A stretch of DNA of 41,233 nt. It comes from Fuerstiella sp. (GTDB lineage: Bacteria; Planctomycetota; Planctomycetia; Planctomycetales; Planctomycetaceae). Where the stretch lies: the NCBI GenBank assembly GCA_014238335.1, contig JABABI010000040.1:1-41233 (forward strand). The letters run 5' to 3'. Numbering within the stretch: the stretch's first letter is position 1; every line of letters begins with the position of its first letter. The notes beneath the pieces are model-generated. The model had not been told where the DNA came from. It was given only the letters and a program-made list of their open reading frames with translations, and ran no database searches. This document shows positions 41,141-41,233 of this stretch, piece by piece. The translations under genes were made by a program, and so were the position numbers.

Positions 41141-41233
41141 GCGGTGATTTGTCCTTTCCTCTGCCAGAATTCGACGCTGGCGCGTGCCGGGACCAGTTAC
41201 GACTTGCGGTTGGAACAGTCATCCACAGACTGG

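Noticed and set aside
1..41233. CRISPR array, intact transposase, integrase or prophage genes
   Set aside because: No regularly spaced direct repeats and no recombinase or phage structural motifs were found on either strand.

Overview
The window looks like a chromosomal segment of a Planctomycetota bacterium, probably order Planctomycetales. The evidence is gene content: a paired DUF1549/DUF1553 and DUF1501 module, a DUF1559 pseudopilin-like protein, formylglycine sulfatases, a DUF1080 (3-keto-disaccharide hydrolase) protein, a DUF1570-like metalloprotease, exported PQQ and NHL propellers, an HTTM protein and a decayed PEP-CTERM tail. No phage, integron, plasmid or CRISPR features were found. 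Genus cannot be fixed from the sequence alone.

Layout. 1-9.4 kb: a rhamnulokinase cut by the left edge, a small membrane protein, glgC, an exported DUF1570-like zinc protease, an Ldh_2 dehydrogenase, an iduronate-2-sulfatase-like sulfatase, a DUF1080 protein, a Cys-rich membrane-anchored protein and a DUF1559 protein. 9.6-15.7 kb: a one-direction block of DUF1549/DUF1553 (two haem motifs), a PPC-type exported protein and a Tat-exported DUF1501 protein. 15.7-19.1 kb: a decaying region with a palindromic repeat, a sulfatase relic, a degenerate phosphohexomutase with a frameshift, arfB and tRNA-Ser(GCU). 19.2-26 kb: a complete tripartite RND efflux system (permease and adaptor on minus, TolC-like protein divergent on plus). 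26.2-31.1 kb: a small exported orphan, an M28 peptidase, and a minus-strand operon of NHL propeller, PhnD-like binding protein and PQQ-type propeller. 31.1-32 kb: gene-poor, holding a PEP-CTERM relic and palindromes. 32-41.2 kb: a Tat-exported hydroxypyruvate-isomerase-like protein, a stand-alone E2-type acyltransferase domain, an XRE regulator, an HTTM pair, an FHA-like protein, an anti-sigma/ECF-sigma pair, a PfkB kinase and a 3-hydroxyisobutyrate-dehydrogenase-family reductase.

The most interesting signal is in the NHL-PhnD-PQQ operon. The PhnD-like frame ends in the heptamer A AAA AAG directly before its stop. A -1 slip there continues without interruption into the PQQ propeller frame, whose own first start codon lies inside the conserved first blade and leaves it without an export signal. 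This predicts a 682-residue exported fusion, made by programmed frameshifting or transcriptional slippage, or a 1-base homopolymer error. With a Cys-pair-rich NHL propeller overlapping upstream by ATGA, it is the best candidate here for an undescribed exported system.

Other structure: a family of palindromic repeats (three clear copies, one lying across the annotated 5' end of the PPC gene), a 79-bp inverted-repeat element, and several decayed genes (sulfatase, PEP-CTERM tail, frameshifted phosphohexomutase), suggesting ongoing gene loss.
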